Assembly (NCBI GenBank): GCA_964509205.1
Contig: CAZDVW010000011.1
Span: 1-63,449, forward strand
Direction of reading: 5' to 3'
Source: Duodenibacillus sp964509205
GTDB lineage: Bacteria > Pseudomonadota > Gammaproteobacteria > Burkholderiales > Burkholderiaceae_F
DNA length: 63,449 nucleotides
Shown in pieces: positions 1-8,851 of the stretch. Both the position numbers and the translations under genes were made by a program. The first letter of the stretch is position 1; every line of letters begins with the position of its first letter. Under the pieces are notes generated by a model. It saw nothing but the letters and a program-made list of their open reading frames with translations, ran no database searches and was not told where the DNA came from.

Positions 1-2
1 CC

Positions 3-977
3 CGCACTACTACTGACTTGGACGTTTTCTGTACCAATTATTTTGGACAGCAGTGCTCTGAAGCAGGGAAAATCCTCGAAATCAGTCAATCGGCTGTTTC
101 GAAAAACATTGCCAACCTTGAAGAAGAGTTGGGAATTCAATTGATCGACAGAACGACGCGCCCGATTCGATTAACAAGCAAGGGCAAGGCACTTCACAAT
201 TTCCTTGTTCGAGACGTTCTGTCTCTTAATAACTTTTATATCAATCTGACAAACGATTTCTTCAAAAATATTTCGCTCAACATCGGCTGCGTCGAGTCCC
301 TGATGCATCACGTTATCGTCCCTCTCATTGAGGAGTATGACGACAAGCTGGTGAACTGCAAGGTGTTTCGAGGCGTGAGCACGAAATTGCTGAAGAATTT
401 AGACAACGACGAGATCACGGCCTTTGTCAGCGCACTTCCGTTTTATGAAAGAAGCGACCTGTATCGAGCGTTTTTATATTCGGAACCCACTGTGCTTGTT
501 GTACCGAAGGACTTTTCAAAGTCGGCTCCTTCCTGGGAAGATCTCGTGCAGTCAGATCTCCCTTTGATTTTGGGGCCGTCCCCGTCAGCCGACGGCAAGC
601 TGACGCACAATTACTTGAATAAATTGAGATTTCGCTTCAACAGTTGTTTGTCTGTGGAGGATTACGCCTCTATCTTTAGCATGATTGCCAAGGGATTCGG
701 CTGGTCGTTGCAAACGCCGTTTACGCTTTCCTTTTATCCCCAGTATCTCAACACTGTTCAGGTCTGGCCGATGCCGTCACCTGTGTCGACGCGCGACTTT
801 TTCATCATTGCGCACGATGATGCCGAAAACATCCGGATGGTTCGCGAACTGGCAAAAACACTCTCTGAGATCATCTTGAAAAACGTTGTTCCCAAAAGTT
901 TGGCCATCGCACCGTGGATTCGACCGCATTTGCAAATTTTCGATGGTTCAAAAGCGGAAAGACGTAAAATTTTTTAA
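3..977 (+). CDS. LysR-family transcriptional regulator, 5' end cut by window edge
   Basis: The reading frame is open to the left edge, so the gene begins outside the window; the TTG at 18 is probably internal. The first visible 50 residues are the C-terminal part of a winged helix-turn-helix with the LysR-type stretch SQSAVSKNIANLEEELG. The rest is a periplasmic-binding-protein-like effector domain. The protein resembles the second LysR regulator at 45972 in layout, including a closing APWI/APWL motif, so the two are likely paralogues. It converges on the porin at 1046. Its target and ligand are unknown; the porin, exporter and lyase pair next door are candidates. Confidence 0.85.
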   Translation, partial: RTTTDLDVFCTNYFGQQCSEAGKILEISQSAVSKNIANLEEELGIQLIDRTTRPIRLTSKGKALHNFLVRDVLSLNNFYINLTNDFFKNISLNIGCVESLMHHVIVPLIEEYDDKLVNCKVFRGVSTKLLKNLDNDEITAFVSALPFYERSDLYRAFLYSEPTVLVVPKDFSKSAPSWEDLVQSDLPLILGPSPSADGKLTHNYLNKLRFRFNSCLSVEDYASIFSMIAKGFGWSLQTPFTLSFYPQYLNTVQVWPMPSPVSTRDFFIIAHDDAENIRMVRELAKTLSEIILKNVVPKSLAIAPWIRPHLQIFDGSKAERRKIF

Positions 978-990
978 GTCGATTGACAGT

Positions 991-1026
991 AAAAAAGGGA
1001 AGAGCCGGTGTTGAACTCTTCCCTTT
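991..1026 (-). terminator. Intrinsic terminator of the porin gene
   Basis: GGGAAGAG (997-1004) pairs with CTCTTCCC (1016-1023). Read on the minus strand, the stem is followed by six T (complement of A991-996). It lies between two convergent genes and may also stop the LysR transcript, with a weaker T-rich run on the plus strand. Confidence 0.75.
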
Positions 1027-1045
1027 CTTTGTCTCTTTCTCTTGA

Positions 1046-2146
1046 TCAGAAGGAATGGACGATGCCGGTGACAAAGTTCACCGATTTTCCGTCGGAAACT
1101 GACGTGCTCTTGGCGTAAACATCCTGATAGTAACCGCCGCCGACATAGGCAAATGTCCGTTTTGTAAACATGTGCTGATAGCCGAGCGCGAAGGTGTAGC
1201 GCTTCAGTGTTTTGTCATGATCGCCTGCTTTCTTTGCACTCATGTAACCCGCATTCGAGTAGACAAAGCCGCCCGCCGCAGGAGCTTTGATTCCGATGTT
1301 GACGCCGAAGCCGTCAACGTATCCGGCAGATGTCGTGCAGCCGGCAAGGCCTTCTGTTTTAATTGGATTGCGTCCGATTCTGGCTTCTTTGAAATATTGG
1401 GCATCAAAGAACAACTTACCGAAGGAGGCATCGTACGTCACAGCACCGCTGATCGTGACGGGATCGCGAACATCCGTCCGGCCGAATGACTCCGAGTCGT
1501 ACTTGTCGCCGATCAAAATGGCATAAAGGGGACCGTTGCGATAGGAGACGGCCGCACTGTAATAGCGATTTGTTTTCGTGTTGTTCTGCTCGGCATTCGA
1601 AACGCCGTTAACGCCGCCCGAATACTGTACGTATCCGGTCAGGCCGGCCACTGTCGGTGTTTTGTAAGCCACGGCATTGTCAAGACGCCCCCAGGTTCCT
1701 GCCATTACGGCGCGATGGCCGGGTACGGCGTCGCCCCAGGCTGTGCTAAACGGTGCAATGGCAGCGCCGTAAAGGCACCAGGAACCGTTTCCGCTTCTGA
1801 ATTCACCGATGCGGCCAAAGCCGATCTTGCCGAAGTCGCCCTGTACGTACAGCGTGGCTTCGCGGTTGAAAAGACGGTTCGAATCGGCAAATTTTCCGTT
1901 GGCTGAATGAAAGCCGTTTTCTAAAATGAATCCGACCTTGTAGCCGCCAGGGAATTCTTCAAAGCCGCGCAATCCGAGGCGATCCATTGTTTGCTGGCTG
2001 TCTGCCAGTTTGAATGAATTGGTCCCGTTGTTCTGATGCAGATATCCGAGGCCGAGGTCGATCGTGCCGTAAGCCGTGACCTGAGCCGCATTTGCGCTCA
2101 TTGCCGCCGTACCGGCTGCAATGAGTGCCCATACTGTCTTTTTCAT
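1046..2146 (-). CDS. Outer-membrane porin, Gram-negative trimeric type
   Basis: About 366 residues with a signal peptide (MKKTVWALIAAG, cleaved near ANA-AQ) followed by the AYGTIDLGLGY start typical of betaproteobacterial 16-strand porins. It ends in the aromatic closing strand VTGIVHSF, the C-terminal Phe being the usual outer-membrane sorting signal. The frame stays open upstream to 2302, but the ATG at 2146 has AAAGGAG seven bases upstream and starts the signal peptide, so it is chosen. It is probably a general diffusion channel for small anions or amino acids. The gene diverges from the EamA exporter at 2330. Confidence 0.9.
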   Translation of the reverse strand: MKKTVWALIAAGTAAMSANAAQVTAYGTIDLGLGYLHQNNGTNSFKLADSQQTMDRLGLRGFEEFPGGYKVGFILENGFHSANGKFADSNRLFNREATLYVQGDFGKIGFGRIGEFRSGNGSWCLYGAAIAPFSTAWGDAVPGHRAVMAGTWGRLDNAVAYKTPTVAGLTGYVQYSGGVNGVSNAEQNNTKTNRYYSAAVSYRNGPLYAILIGDKYDSESFGRTDVRDPVTISGAVTYDASFGKLFFDAQYFKEARIGRNPIKTEGLAGCTTSAGYVDGFGVNIGIKAPAAGGFVYSNAGYMSAKKAGDHDKTLKRYTFALGYQHMFTKRTFAYVGGGYYQDVYAKSTSVSDGKSVNFVTGIVHSF

Positions 2147-2329
2147 GGAGTCTCCTTTGTTTGAGGTTTCCGTAAAGAGGGGTTTGAAATACGAAGGTGG
2201 AAACCAACGGGAACATTGTTCATGGGATGACCGGATACAGCCATTAAGCACACTTTTTCTCATACTCTGTATGTAAAAAAAACGGGACTCTGGTCGACGC
2301 ACACAAGTTATGCCATCGTTGCGGACGTT

Positions 2330-3244
2330 GTGTTGCGGAATGGTTTGATGAATATGAATGCAGGACCTTTGCTTCTTTTGTGCGGGAATCTTTTGTTCGC
2401 TACAAATGGGATTTGGGTCACTTATGCGCCGCAGTCGGCAACGCCGATGACGCTGGCCGGTTTTCGAATGCTGATCGGCGCGATTTTTCTCATTCTTTGG
2501 CTGAAGCTCTCGAACAAGAAGTTTTCATTGGACGGCTGGAACAAAGGCAACATCTTCCTTTACAGCCTCGGTCTGTGGGGGTTTCAAATTTGTTTATTCC
2601 AGTCAATCCGGCTTGTCGGAATGGCCGTCGGCGTTACGATTGCCATCGCGTCAAGCCCCGTTTTTACGGCGGTTCTAGAGAAACTCATTCGCCGAAAATC
2701 GCCTGCCAAAATTTGGTACATCTCAACGCTGATTGCTGTTGTCGGCGTGGGACTTCTTAATCCGCTCAATACCGGGGCAACGGATATTTCGCTGCTTCTT
2801 TTCCCGCTCGGCGCAGGGTTTTGTTCGGCCGTGACGCTCATTGTCGGAAGCCGTCTCTCGACAAGTTCTGAGAATTCTCCGGAAGCGGCTGTTACCCTCG
2901 TGGCGCTTGTTGCGTTTGTTCTTTTCATGCCGTTTTTCTTCGTGAATGATGTCACTTGGGTTTTTACAACGAACGGTTTTGTGAGCATCATCATGCTCGG
3001 ATTGGTGAACTGCGCCATTGCATATAGCCTTGTGATTGCAGGCCTGCGGCGCACATCGGCGAGCGTTTCTGCCTCAATCGGCCTTTCCGAGCCGATGGGG
3101 GCTGCTGTCATCGGAATTTTGTTTTTGGGGGAGCCTTACACAATGCAGACAATTGCAGGAATTCTTTGTGTGCTCATTTCTGTCGGGCTTTTACTGTTTG
3201 GGAATAAAAATACACACACGGCGTCTGTTGAAAACAACGGATAA
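2330..3244 (+). CDS. EamA/DMT-family inner-membrane transporter
   Basis: About 300 residues with ten predicted hydrophobic segments arranged as two five-helix EamA repeats, the standard drug/metabolite transporter fold. Members export amino acids or other small metabolites; the substrate cannot be told from sequence. The start is uncertain: GTG at 2330 gives the longest frame, while ATG at 2348 or 2354 would lose only 6-8 residues, and no candidate has a strong ribosome site. It stands 60 bases before the lyase pair in the same direction, so co-transcription and metabolite export linked to that pair are plausible. Confidence 0.85.
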   Translation: MLRNGLMNMNAGPLLLLCGNLLFATNGIWVTYAPQSATPMTLAGFRMLIGAIFLILWLKLSNKKFSLDGWNKGNIFLYSLGLWGFQICLFQSIRLVGMAVGVTIAIASSPVFTAVLEKLIRRKSPAKIWYISTLIAVVGVGLLNPLNTGATDISLLLFPLGAGFCSAVTLIVGSRLSTSSENSPEAAVTLVALVAFVLFMPFFFVNDVTWVFTTNGFVSIIMLGLVNCAIAYSLVIAGLRRTSASVSASIGLSEPMGAAVIGILFLGEPYTMQTIAGILCVLISVGLLLFGNKNTHTASVENNG

Positions 3245-3304
3245 TTTTCATAGGAATTAAGTGTCATGACAACAAACGGAGCTGATACTCATCAAGGAGC
3301 GTTT

Positions 3305-4654
3305 ATGTCCGATGTGCTGATTCAGCCGAAGATTTCTTCTTTTCCGCTTTCGGAAGACAGGGAACTTCTCAGGGCAATTTTTGAAATTAAACGGGCATGT
3401 GCCAAGGCCAATTGCATTACAGGAAAACTTTCCGATGAAAAAGCAAGCCAAATCACAATGGCCTGTGATGAATTAATTTCCGGTAAACACAACGAAGAAT
3501 TAAAGACGGACAAGTCGGCTCCGTTCAATGTTATCGCCGCTGACGCCGATGCTCTGATTCTGTCGTTGACAACCGGTTTGGAGCGAAGCGATTTGGATGT
3601 TTCCCAAGCTTCGAACGACGTTGTGTTCAGCGCTCAAGGGATCGCACTTTATCGGTATGCGAAGGATATGCTCGGTGCGGCAAGGGAACTTGAGGTTGCC
3701 TTGGAAGAGAAGGCCGTGCAGTTTTCTTCGTTGGTTCGCTGCGGCAGAGTCGGACAACGTGACAGCGTCCCGATGACGTTCGGGCAGGTGATTGCCGGCT
3801 GGAAGTCAGCTCTTTCCCGAGCAAGACGGCATGTGGAGATGTTGCTGCCCGAGCAGCTTGAATTGGTTCTCGGCGGCACGATGCTCGGAACGGGGTTCGG
3901 ATCCTCGCCGCAGTACAGAAAGGCCGTGTACGAAACTCTTGCGACCGAAACCGGCCTTCCGGTCAAGCCGGCGATGTCAGAATCGGCAGTGGTCGACAGC
4001 GCTTTCTTCGAGACCTATCAAGGACACGGGAAACTGCTTTCTTTGATGGGAGCCGTTAAGGTTCTTGCCTATAGCGTCGGCAAAATGGCAAATGACCTCT
4101 ATGTCTTTTCTTCCGGACCGAGGACAGGGTACAGAGAATTTGTTTTGCCGGCGATCGCACCAGGATCCTCCATCATGCCCGGGAAACTGAACCCCCTGAT
4201 GCCGGAACTGGTCTTGCAGGTGATGCAGCAGATTTTTGCCAATGAGACATTGCTTTCGCTCACGTCAAATGATTTGTCACTTGACGTCGATACATTTAAC
4301 TCAGACAACTACAACGCCGTCGCAGAAAGTTGCTACATCCTGAAGGGAGCCATGCATCAGTTCACTGAACTGTGCATTAAGGGACTTACCGTCAATGCCG
4401 ATTTTTGTGCAAAACAGGCAGAAAAGTCGCTTGCCTTGTCACACGTTGTCGGACTTCTCTTCGGAAAAGAAACCGAAACGGCTGTACGCGCTGAAGCGAT
4501 ACGAACGGGAAAGACAATTAAGGAAGTTTGTGTGGCGGGAAAAATTCTTCGTCAAGAAGAGGCAGAAACGGTTTTCTCAATGCTGACTCTTGCACAGGCA
4601 GAAACATCGGCTTCGATGCTTGAGACATTTATCAAACAACATTCAAAGGCCTAA
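3305..4654 (+). CDS. Aspartase/fumarase-superfamily protein A (keeps SS loop, lacks other catalytic regions)
   Basis: About 449 residues, all-helical lyase fold. The superfamily signature loop is intact at about residues 287-301 (GSSIMPGKLNPLMPE), with the catalytic Ser and the Lys/Asn of KLN. The other regions are altered: the GTSTNMN-type segment near residue 70 is absent, SxSTND has become SQASND (about 100-105), and GRTxxQDA has become GRVGQRDS (147-154). GGTMLGTG (190-197) remains. ATG 3305 is preferred because AAGGAG lies six bases upstream; an ATG at 3266 is also open. The next gene, three bases on, is its paralogue, which shows the opposite pattern of loss. Ammonia or fumarate lyase activity is inferred only. 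Confidence 0.8.
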   Translation: MSDVLIQPKISSFPLSEDRELLRAIFEIKRACAKANCITGKLSDEKASQITMACDELISGKHNEELKTDKSAPFNVIAADADALILSLTTGLERSDLDVSQASNDVVFSAQGIALYRYAKDMLGAARELEVALEEKAVQFSSLVRCGRVGQRDSVPMTFGQVIAGWKSALSRARRHVEMLLPEQLELVLGGTMLGTGFGSSPQYRKAVYETLATETGLPVKPAMSESAVVDSAFFETYQGHGKLLSLMGAVKVLAYSVGKMANDLYVFSSGPRTGYREFVLPAIAPGSSIMPGKLNPLMPELVLQVMQQIFANETLLSLTSNDLSLDVDTFNSDNYNAVAESCYILKGAMHQFTELCIKGLTVNADFCAKQAEKSLALSHVVGLLFGKETETAVRAEAIRTGKTIKEVCVAGKILRQEEAETVFSMLTLAQAETSASMLETFIKQHSKA

Positions 4655-4657
4655 ATC

Positions 4658-6064
4658 ATGCGAATCGAAAAAGACGGTCTTGGTCAGATGCAGGTTCCCG
4701 ATGATGCGTATTACGGGATCATGACGATGCGCAGTACGCGTGCTTACGACATCAGTCCTCGTACATTGGATGATTATCCTGAGTTTATTAAAGCGGTTGC
4801 TCTGTGCAAAATCGCTTGTGCACGCGCCAACTGTGAGGTAAAGGCACTAAAGCCCGAATATGCGGAAGCGATTGAAAAAGCCGCGCGGGAAATCATTGAC
4901 GGAAAATTCAAGGGACAATTCACCGTCAATATTTTTCGAGGACCGGGAACGCCCCTTAACATGGGCGTCAACGAGGTGATTGCGCATCGAGCCAATGAAT
5001 TGTTAACCGGGAATAAAGTGGGACCGATTACGACCAATACGCACGTCAATATGAGCCAATCCACGGGGGATATTTCACCGACGTCGAAAAGTATTTTGGT
5101 TTACGAATACTTGACGCAGATTTGCGATGTGCTGACCCCGTTTGTTGCACTCTTAAAGGAAAAGGCCAAGGAATACGCCCATGTTGTGAAAATGGGCCGC
5201 ACGCTGGCTCAAGATGCGCTTCCGGTGACGTTCGGAATGACGTTTTCCTCGTATGCGCATGCGCTGGATCGATGCATTGAAAATCTAAAAAACGAGCGTT
5301 CGGCTTGGAATGTTTCTTGTCTCGGAGGAACCGCCATCGGAACGGGAATGGGAGCACAGCCGGGCTATCGGGAAGTGATTAATAAGCATCTTTCGGATGT
5401 GCTCGGTCGTCCGATGCGCACAGCCGACAACCTTCCGGAAGTGATGGGTGCGACAGAGGACTTGCTTCGTGCTTACTCCCAAATTGAATGTGCGGCGCTT
5501 GTCCTTTGGCGCATGGGCCGTGACTTTATGTTTATCGCTTCAGGGCCGCGCTGCGGACTGGCAGAAGTGGATTTTGATGATGCCGTCAACGACGAAGAGG
5601 ACCGCAGATCGGCACCGGATATTCTCATCGGTGCTTGCGAAAAGGTTCTTGCAAATCACGCCGGGCTCCTGCAGGGTCTGCAGTCCGGTTGGCTTGAAAT
5701 GGGCGCAACTTCCGGAATTCAATTCAAACTCTTTATTGAGTCTTCTGAAATCTTAAAGCGCGCCGTGAGCTTCTTTCAGACGGCGGCGATTGAACGCATG
5801 ACGGTTAATGCAGAGCGGTGCCGGGCAATGACCGAGAAGTCCACGTCGCTTGCGACAATGGTCTCAACATTGCTGGGATACGAAGTCGGAACGAAAGTGG
5901 CGCATTATGCAAGCGATAACAATATGACATGCAAAGAGGCTGCGGAAGCATTGGATATCCTTCCTAAAGCGGTTCTTGAGGATCTCTTTAATCCGTTGAA
6001 TATGATGGACGGCGACACCTTAGAGGCACTCTTTAAGAAGTACCAGAGTTACCGAAAGATCTAA
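4658..6064 (+). CDS. Aspartase/fumarase-superfamily protein B (lacks SS loop, keeps N-terminal catalytic regions)
   Basis: 468 residues, close to the length of AspA/FumC. The N terminus (MRIEKDGLGQ, then PDDAYYG) is typical of aspartase. Retained regions are GTPLNMGVNE (about 97-106), HVNMSQSTGD (129-138, Gly for the usual Asn), GRTLAQDA (180-187, Leu at the substrate-contact His/Gln position) and GGTAIGTG (223-230). At the position of the GSSxMPxKxNP loop (about 309-322) there is an acidic/basic segment, DAVNDEEDRRSAPD, so the catalytic Ser and the Lys/Asn are missing. It follows protein A by three bases, so they are surely co-transcribed. Alone it should be inactive by the family mechanism; a mixed tetramer with protein A could rebuild sites. 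Confidence 0.8.
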   Translation: MRIEKDGLGQMQVPDDAYYGIMTMRSTRAYDISPRTLDDYPEFIKAVALCKIACARANCEVKALKPEYAEAIEKAAREIIDGKFKGQFTVNIFRGPGTPLNMGVNEVIAHRANELLTGNKVGPITTNTHVNMSQSTGDISPTSKSILVYEYLTQICDVLTPFVALLKEKAKEYAHVVKMGRTLAQDALPVTFGMTFSSYAHALDRCIENLKNERSAWNVSCLGGTAIGTGMGAQPGYREVINKHLSDVLGRPMRTADNLPEVMGATEDLLRAYSQIECAALVLWRMGRDFMFIASGPRCGLAEVDFDDAVNDEEDRRSAPDILIGACEKVLANHAGLLQGLQSGWLEMGATSGIQFKLFIESSEILKRAVSFFQTAAIERMTVNAERCRAMTEKSTSLATMVSTLLGYEVGTKVAHYASDNNMTCKEAAEALDILPKAVLEDLFNPLNMMDGDTLEALFKKYQSYRKI

Positions 6065-6101
6065 TCGATTGCATTTCAACTGAATTTCCTTTCCCCTCGA
6101 G

Positions 6102-6137
6102 CAGGCAATATGCATTTTTGCAGTTGCCTGTTTTTTT
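6102..6137 (+). terminator. Intrinsic terminator after the lyase pair
   Basis: CAGGCAA (6102-6108) pairs with TTGCCTG (6124-6130), followed by seven T (6131-6137). It separates the lyase pair from glnA. Confidence 0.85.
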
Positions 6138-6164
6138 CCTCAGACAGAATCGATCGTTAAAACA

Positions 6165-6182
6165 TGCACCAAAATAGGGCGC
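6165..6182 (+). promoter_or_regulatory. Possible NtrC-binding site upstream of glnA
   Basis: TGCACC and GGGCGC are separated by six bases in an imperfect dyad similar to the GCACC...GGTGC enhancer half-sites of NtrC. It lies about 95 bases before the glnA start, and ntrC is encoded just downstream. No matching sigma-54 -24/-12 element with correct spacing was found, so the call is tentative. Confidence 0.3.
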
Positions 6183-6276
6183 GTCTCTTTACAATGCGCA
6201 AAATAGGCTGGCGACATACAACGCATGTTGCTTCGATCGAGTTTTATTAAAAAATACTTAAAAGGGGTCACTCACG

Positions 6277-7686
6277 ATGACGACACCGGCAGATGTGATA
6301 AAGATGATTGCAGACAACGATGTGAAACTCGTTGATTTTCGTTTAACGGATACGCTCGGAAAAGAACAGCACTTAACGGTTCCGGCTTCTCACGTTACAG
6401 AAGAACTTTTTGAAGACGGACAGCCCTTTGACGGATCTTCCATGGTCGGTTGGAAGGGCATTGAGGCAAGCGACATGTTGCTTGTTCCGGATCCCGATAC
6501 GGCCCGCATGGATCCGTTTCGCGAGCAGGACACGCTCGTGTTGACGTGCGACGTGATTGAGCCGGATACTGGGAACGGATATTCGCGCGATCCGCGCTCT
6601 GTGGCGCATCGAGCGGAAAATTATCTGAAGTCGACAGGAATCGGCGACAAGGCCTACTTCGGACCTGAGCCCGAATTTTTCATCTTAGACGGCGTAACTT
6701 GGAACAATGATCCGGAAAACACCTTCTTCAAGATTCGAAGCGATGAAGGCGTTTGGGCAAACAAGATCGACTACGAGGCCGGCAATCTCGGCTATCGTCC
6801 CCGTACGAAGCACGGGTATCTGGCATTGTCGCCGGTTGACAGCCTGGCAGACATTCGCTCGGAGGCAATGTCTCTTCTTGAACAGCAGGGAGTGCCTTGC
6901 GAAATTCACCACCACGAAAATGGGTGCGGGCAGTGCGAAATCGGAACGCGTTTCTCGACTCTCGTGCAACGCGCTGACTGGAATCAGATTCTCAAATACA
7001 CGGTCTGGAATGTGGCGGCCGCCTACGGGAAAACGGCTACCTTCATGGCCAAACCCGTGACGGGAGATGCCGGCTCCGGCATGCATGTGAATCAGTCCAT
7101 TTGGAAGGGCGATAAGAATCTTTTTGCCGGCAACGGCTATGCGGGTCTCTCGCAGACAGCGCTTTATTACATCGGCGGCATTATTCGCCATGCTCGTGCG
7201 TTGAATGCCATCACGAACCCGACGACAAACTCGTACAAGCGTTTGGTTCCCGGATTTGAGGCGCCGGTGAAATTGGCGTATTCCGCCCGCAATCGTTCGG
7301 CCTCGATTCGCATTCCGCACGTGTCGAGTGATAAGGCCAGACGCGTTGAAGTGCGCTTCCCGGATCCGCAGGCCAATCCGTACTTGGCATTCTCGGCGAT
7401 GTTGATGGCAGGTCTTGACGGCATTCAAAACAAGATTGAGCCGGGTGAGCCCGCCAATAAGAATCTTTATGACTTGCCTCCTGAGGAAAATAAGAAGATC
7501 GCGGTTGTGTGTGCGGATCTTGACGAAGCCATCGCGGCGCTCGATGCCGATCGCGAATTCTTGACACGAGGCGGGGTCTTCTCCGATGACCTCATCGACA
7601 GTTACATTGAGTTGAAGCGTCGGGAAATTGAACGGTATCGCATGACGGTGCAGCCCTGCGAATACGACATGTATTTTGCGCTCTGA
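6277..7686 (+). CDS. glnA: Glutamine synthetase, type I
   Basis: 469 residues, the length of the dodecameric enterobacterial-type enzyme that makes glutamine from glutamate, ammonia and ATP in the cytosol. Visible signatures are FDGSSM in the N-terminal beta-grasp domain, GPEPEFF for metal binding, and the NPTTNSYKRLVPGFEAP flap/substrate region. Tyr398 in NLYDLPPEE is the conserved adenylylation site, so activity is probably controlled by GlnE. AAAGGGG lies upstream of ATG 6277. The ntrB-ntrC pair follows 78 bases later, giving the classic glnA-glnL-glnG order and suggesting nitrogen-regulated transcription. Confidence 0.98.
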   Translation: MTTPADVIKMIADNDVKLVDFRLTDTLGKEQHLTVPASHVTEELFEDGQPFDGSSMVGWKGIEASDMLLVPDPDTARMDPFREQDTLVLTCDVIEPDTGNGYSRDPRSVAHRAENYLKSTGIGDKAYFGPEPEFFILDGVTWNNDPENTFFKIRSDEGVWANKIDYEAGNLGYRPRTKHGYLALSPVDSLADIRSEAMSLLEQQGVPCEIHHHENGCGQCEIGTRFSTLVQRADWNQILKYTVWNVAAAYGKTATFMAKPVTGDAGSGMHVNQSIWKGDKNLFAGNGYAGLSQTALYYIGGIIRHARALNAITNPTTNSYKRLVPGFEAPVKLAYSARNRSASIRIPHVSSDKARRVEVRFPDPQANPYLAFSAMLMAGLDGIQNKIEPGEPANKNLYDLPPEENKKIAVVCADLDEAIAALDADREFLTRGGVFSDDLIDSYIELKRREIERYRMTVQPCEYDMYFAL

Positions 7687-7764
7687 TGCTATAACAGGCA
7701 TCGGGACGAGAGTCGTTTCGATGCCTTTTCATCAATCCAGTGCCCGCTTAACGGGGCTTAGCGT

Positions 7765-8841
7765 ATGGAAAAAAAGCGGCAGTCGGAATTCGTGAGTCTC
7801 CTCAGTAAGACGCTTGCAACCGGAATTGTCCTTCTGAAAGACGATGGAATCGTTCTTTGGTGCAATGAGGCAGCTGAGACCTTTTTCGGCGTTTCCGGAA
7901 AAAATCTCATCGGAAGCAGTGCTCTGACCTTCTTCCCGCCGCTGGCGCAGTGGATCGAAAGAATTCAGACAGAGGTCGGCAAAGATACGACCTGCAGCGG
8001 CTTGGTGCGTCTCACGCCTCTTTCCGGAACGCCGAAAGGCTTGGTTTTAGCCGTTTTATCGGTACCGGAAAAAGGGAAACTCCTCTTAGAAATGGCCGAA
8101 GCCGAGCAGGCTTTTACCTTGGAAAGACAGGAGCAGAAAGAGGGCTTAAGCGATGCAAGCCGCGTGCTTTTAAGAAATCTGGCTCACGAGATTAAGAATC
8201 CGCTCGGCGGAATTCGCGGGGCCGCGCAGCTTCTGGACTCCGAACTGACGGAGGCGTCGCAGCGCGAGTACACCCAGGTGATCATGAGCGAGGCGGATCG
8301 CTTAAGGGAATTGGTCGATAAGTTGCTCGAGCCCTACCGTGATGAACGGCATGTGACGGAAGTGAATCTGCACGAAATTCTTGAGCGCGTCAGGAACCTT
8401 GTTTCCGTGGAATTTCCAGCGGGGCTCTCTGTCGTGCGTGATTACGACGTTTCCGTTCCGAACTTTTTTGCGGATAAAGAGCAGCTAACGCAGGTCTTTT
8501 TGAATCTGCTTCGCAATGCGGCGCAGGCGATGGAGAAAAATATCACGGAAAAGACGGCTGTTGTGACGTTAAAGACGCGCGTTACGCAGGGAGCCGTGAT
8601 CCGCAGAAAACGTTGCCGTCTTGCCGTGGCTGTGGATGTGATTGATAACGGCCCTGGGATTGATCCCTCCATTCGAGAAAAGATCTTTTATCCGCTTGTG
8701 ACGACGCGTGCGCACGGAACAGGCTTGGGGCTTTCAATTGTCCGAACTTATGTGGAACGTAACGGAGGCGAGGTTGAGTTGGAAAGCGAACCCGGAAGAA
8801 CCGATTTTCGGATTTTGATCCCGCTTGACTCGAAACATTAA
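7765..8841 (+). CDS. glnL: Nitrogen-regulation sensor histidine kinase NtrB
   Basis: 358 residues with no membrane segment: an N-terminal PAS domain (about 10-105), a dimerisation/phosphoacceptor domain with His141 in NLAHEIKNPLGG, and a C-terminal HATPase with DNGPGID and GTGLGLSI boxes. In the family this cytosolic kinase phosphorylates NtrC when nitrogen is limiting and acts as a phosphatase when PII is bound. Order and spacing with glnA and glnG support the assignment. Its stop lies 10 bases before the ntrC start. Confidence 0.95.
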   Translation: MEKKRQSEFVSLLSKTLATGIVLLKDDGIVLWCNEAAETFFGVSGKNLIGSSALTFFPPLAQWIERIQTEVGKDTTCSGLVRLTPLSGTPKGLVLAVLSVPEKGKLLLEMAEAEQAFTLERQEQKEGLSDASRVLLRNLAHEIKNPLGGIRGAAQLLDSELTEASQREYTQVIMSEADRLRELVDKLLEPYRDERHVTEVNLHEILERVRNLVSVEFPAGLSVVRDYDVSVPNFFADKEQLTQVFLNLLRNAAQAMEKNITEKTAVVTLKTRVTQGAVIRRKRCRLAVAVDVIDNGPGIDPSIREKIFYPLVTTRAHGTGLGLSIVRTYVERNGGEVELESEPGRTDFRILIPLDSKH

Positions 8842-8851
8842 GGAACAGGCG

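Noticed and set aside
6211..6230. Sigma-54 promoter before glnA (TGGCG...CGC)
   Set aside because: GG and GC are separated by 11 bases rather than the required 10, and the flanking bases do not match the consensus.
6685..7701. Long open frame (338 codons) on the minus strand opposite glnA
   Set aside because: It lies wholly inside a certain glnA gene, has no domain character (Arg/His/Ile-rich) and no ribosome site. It is a codon-usage shadow.
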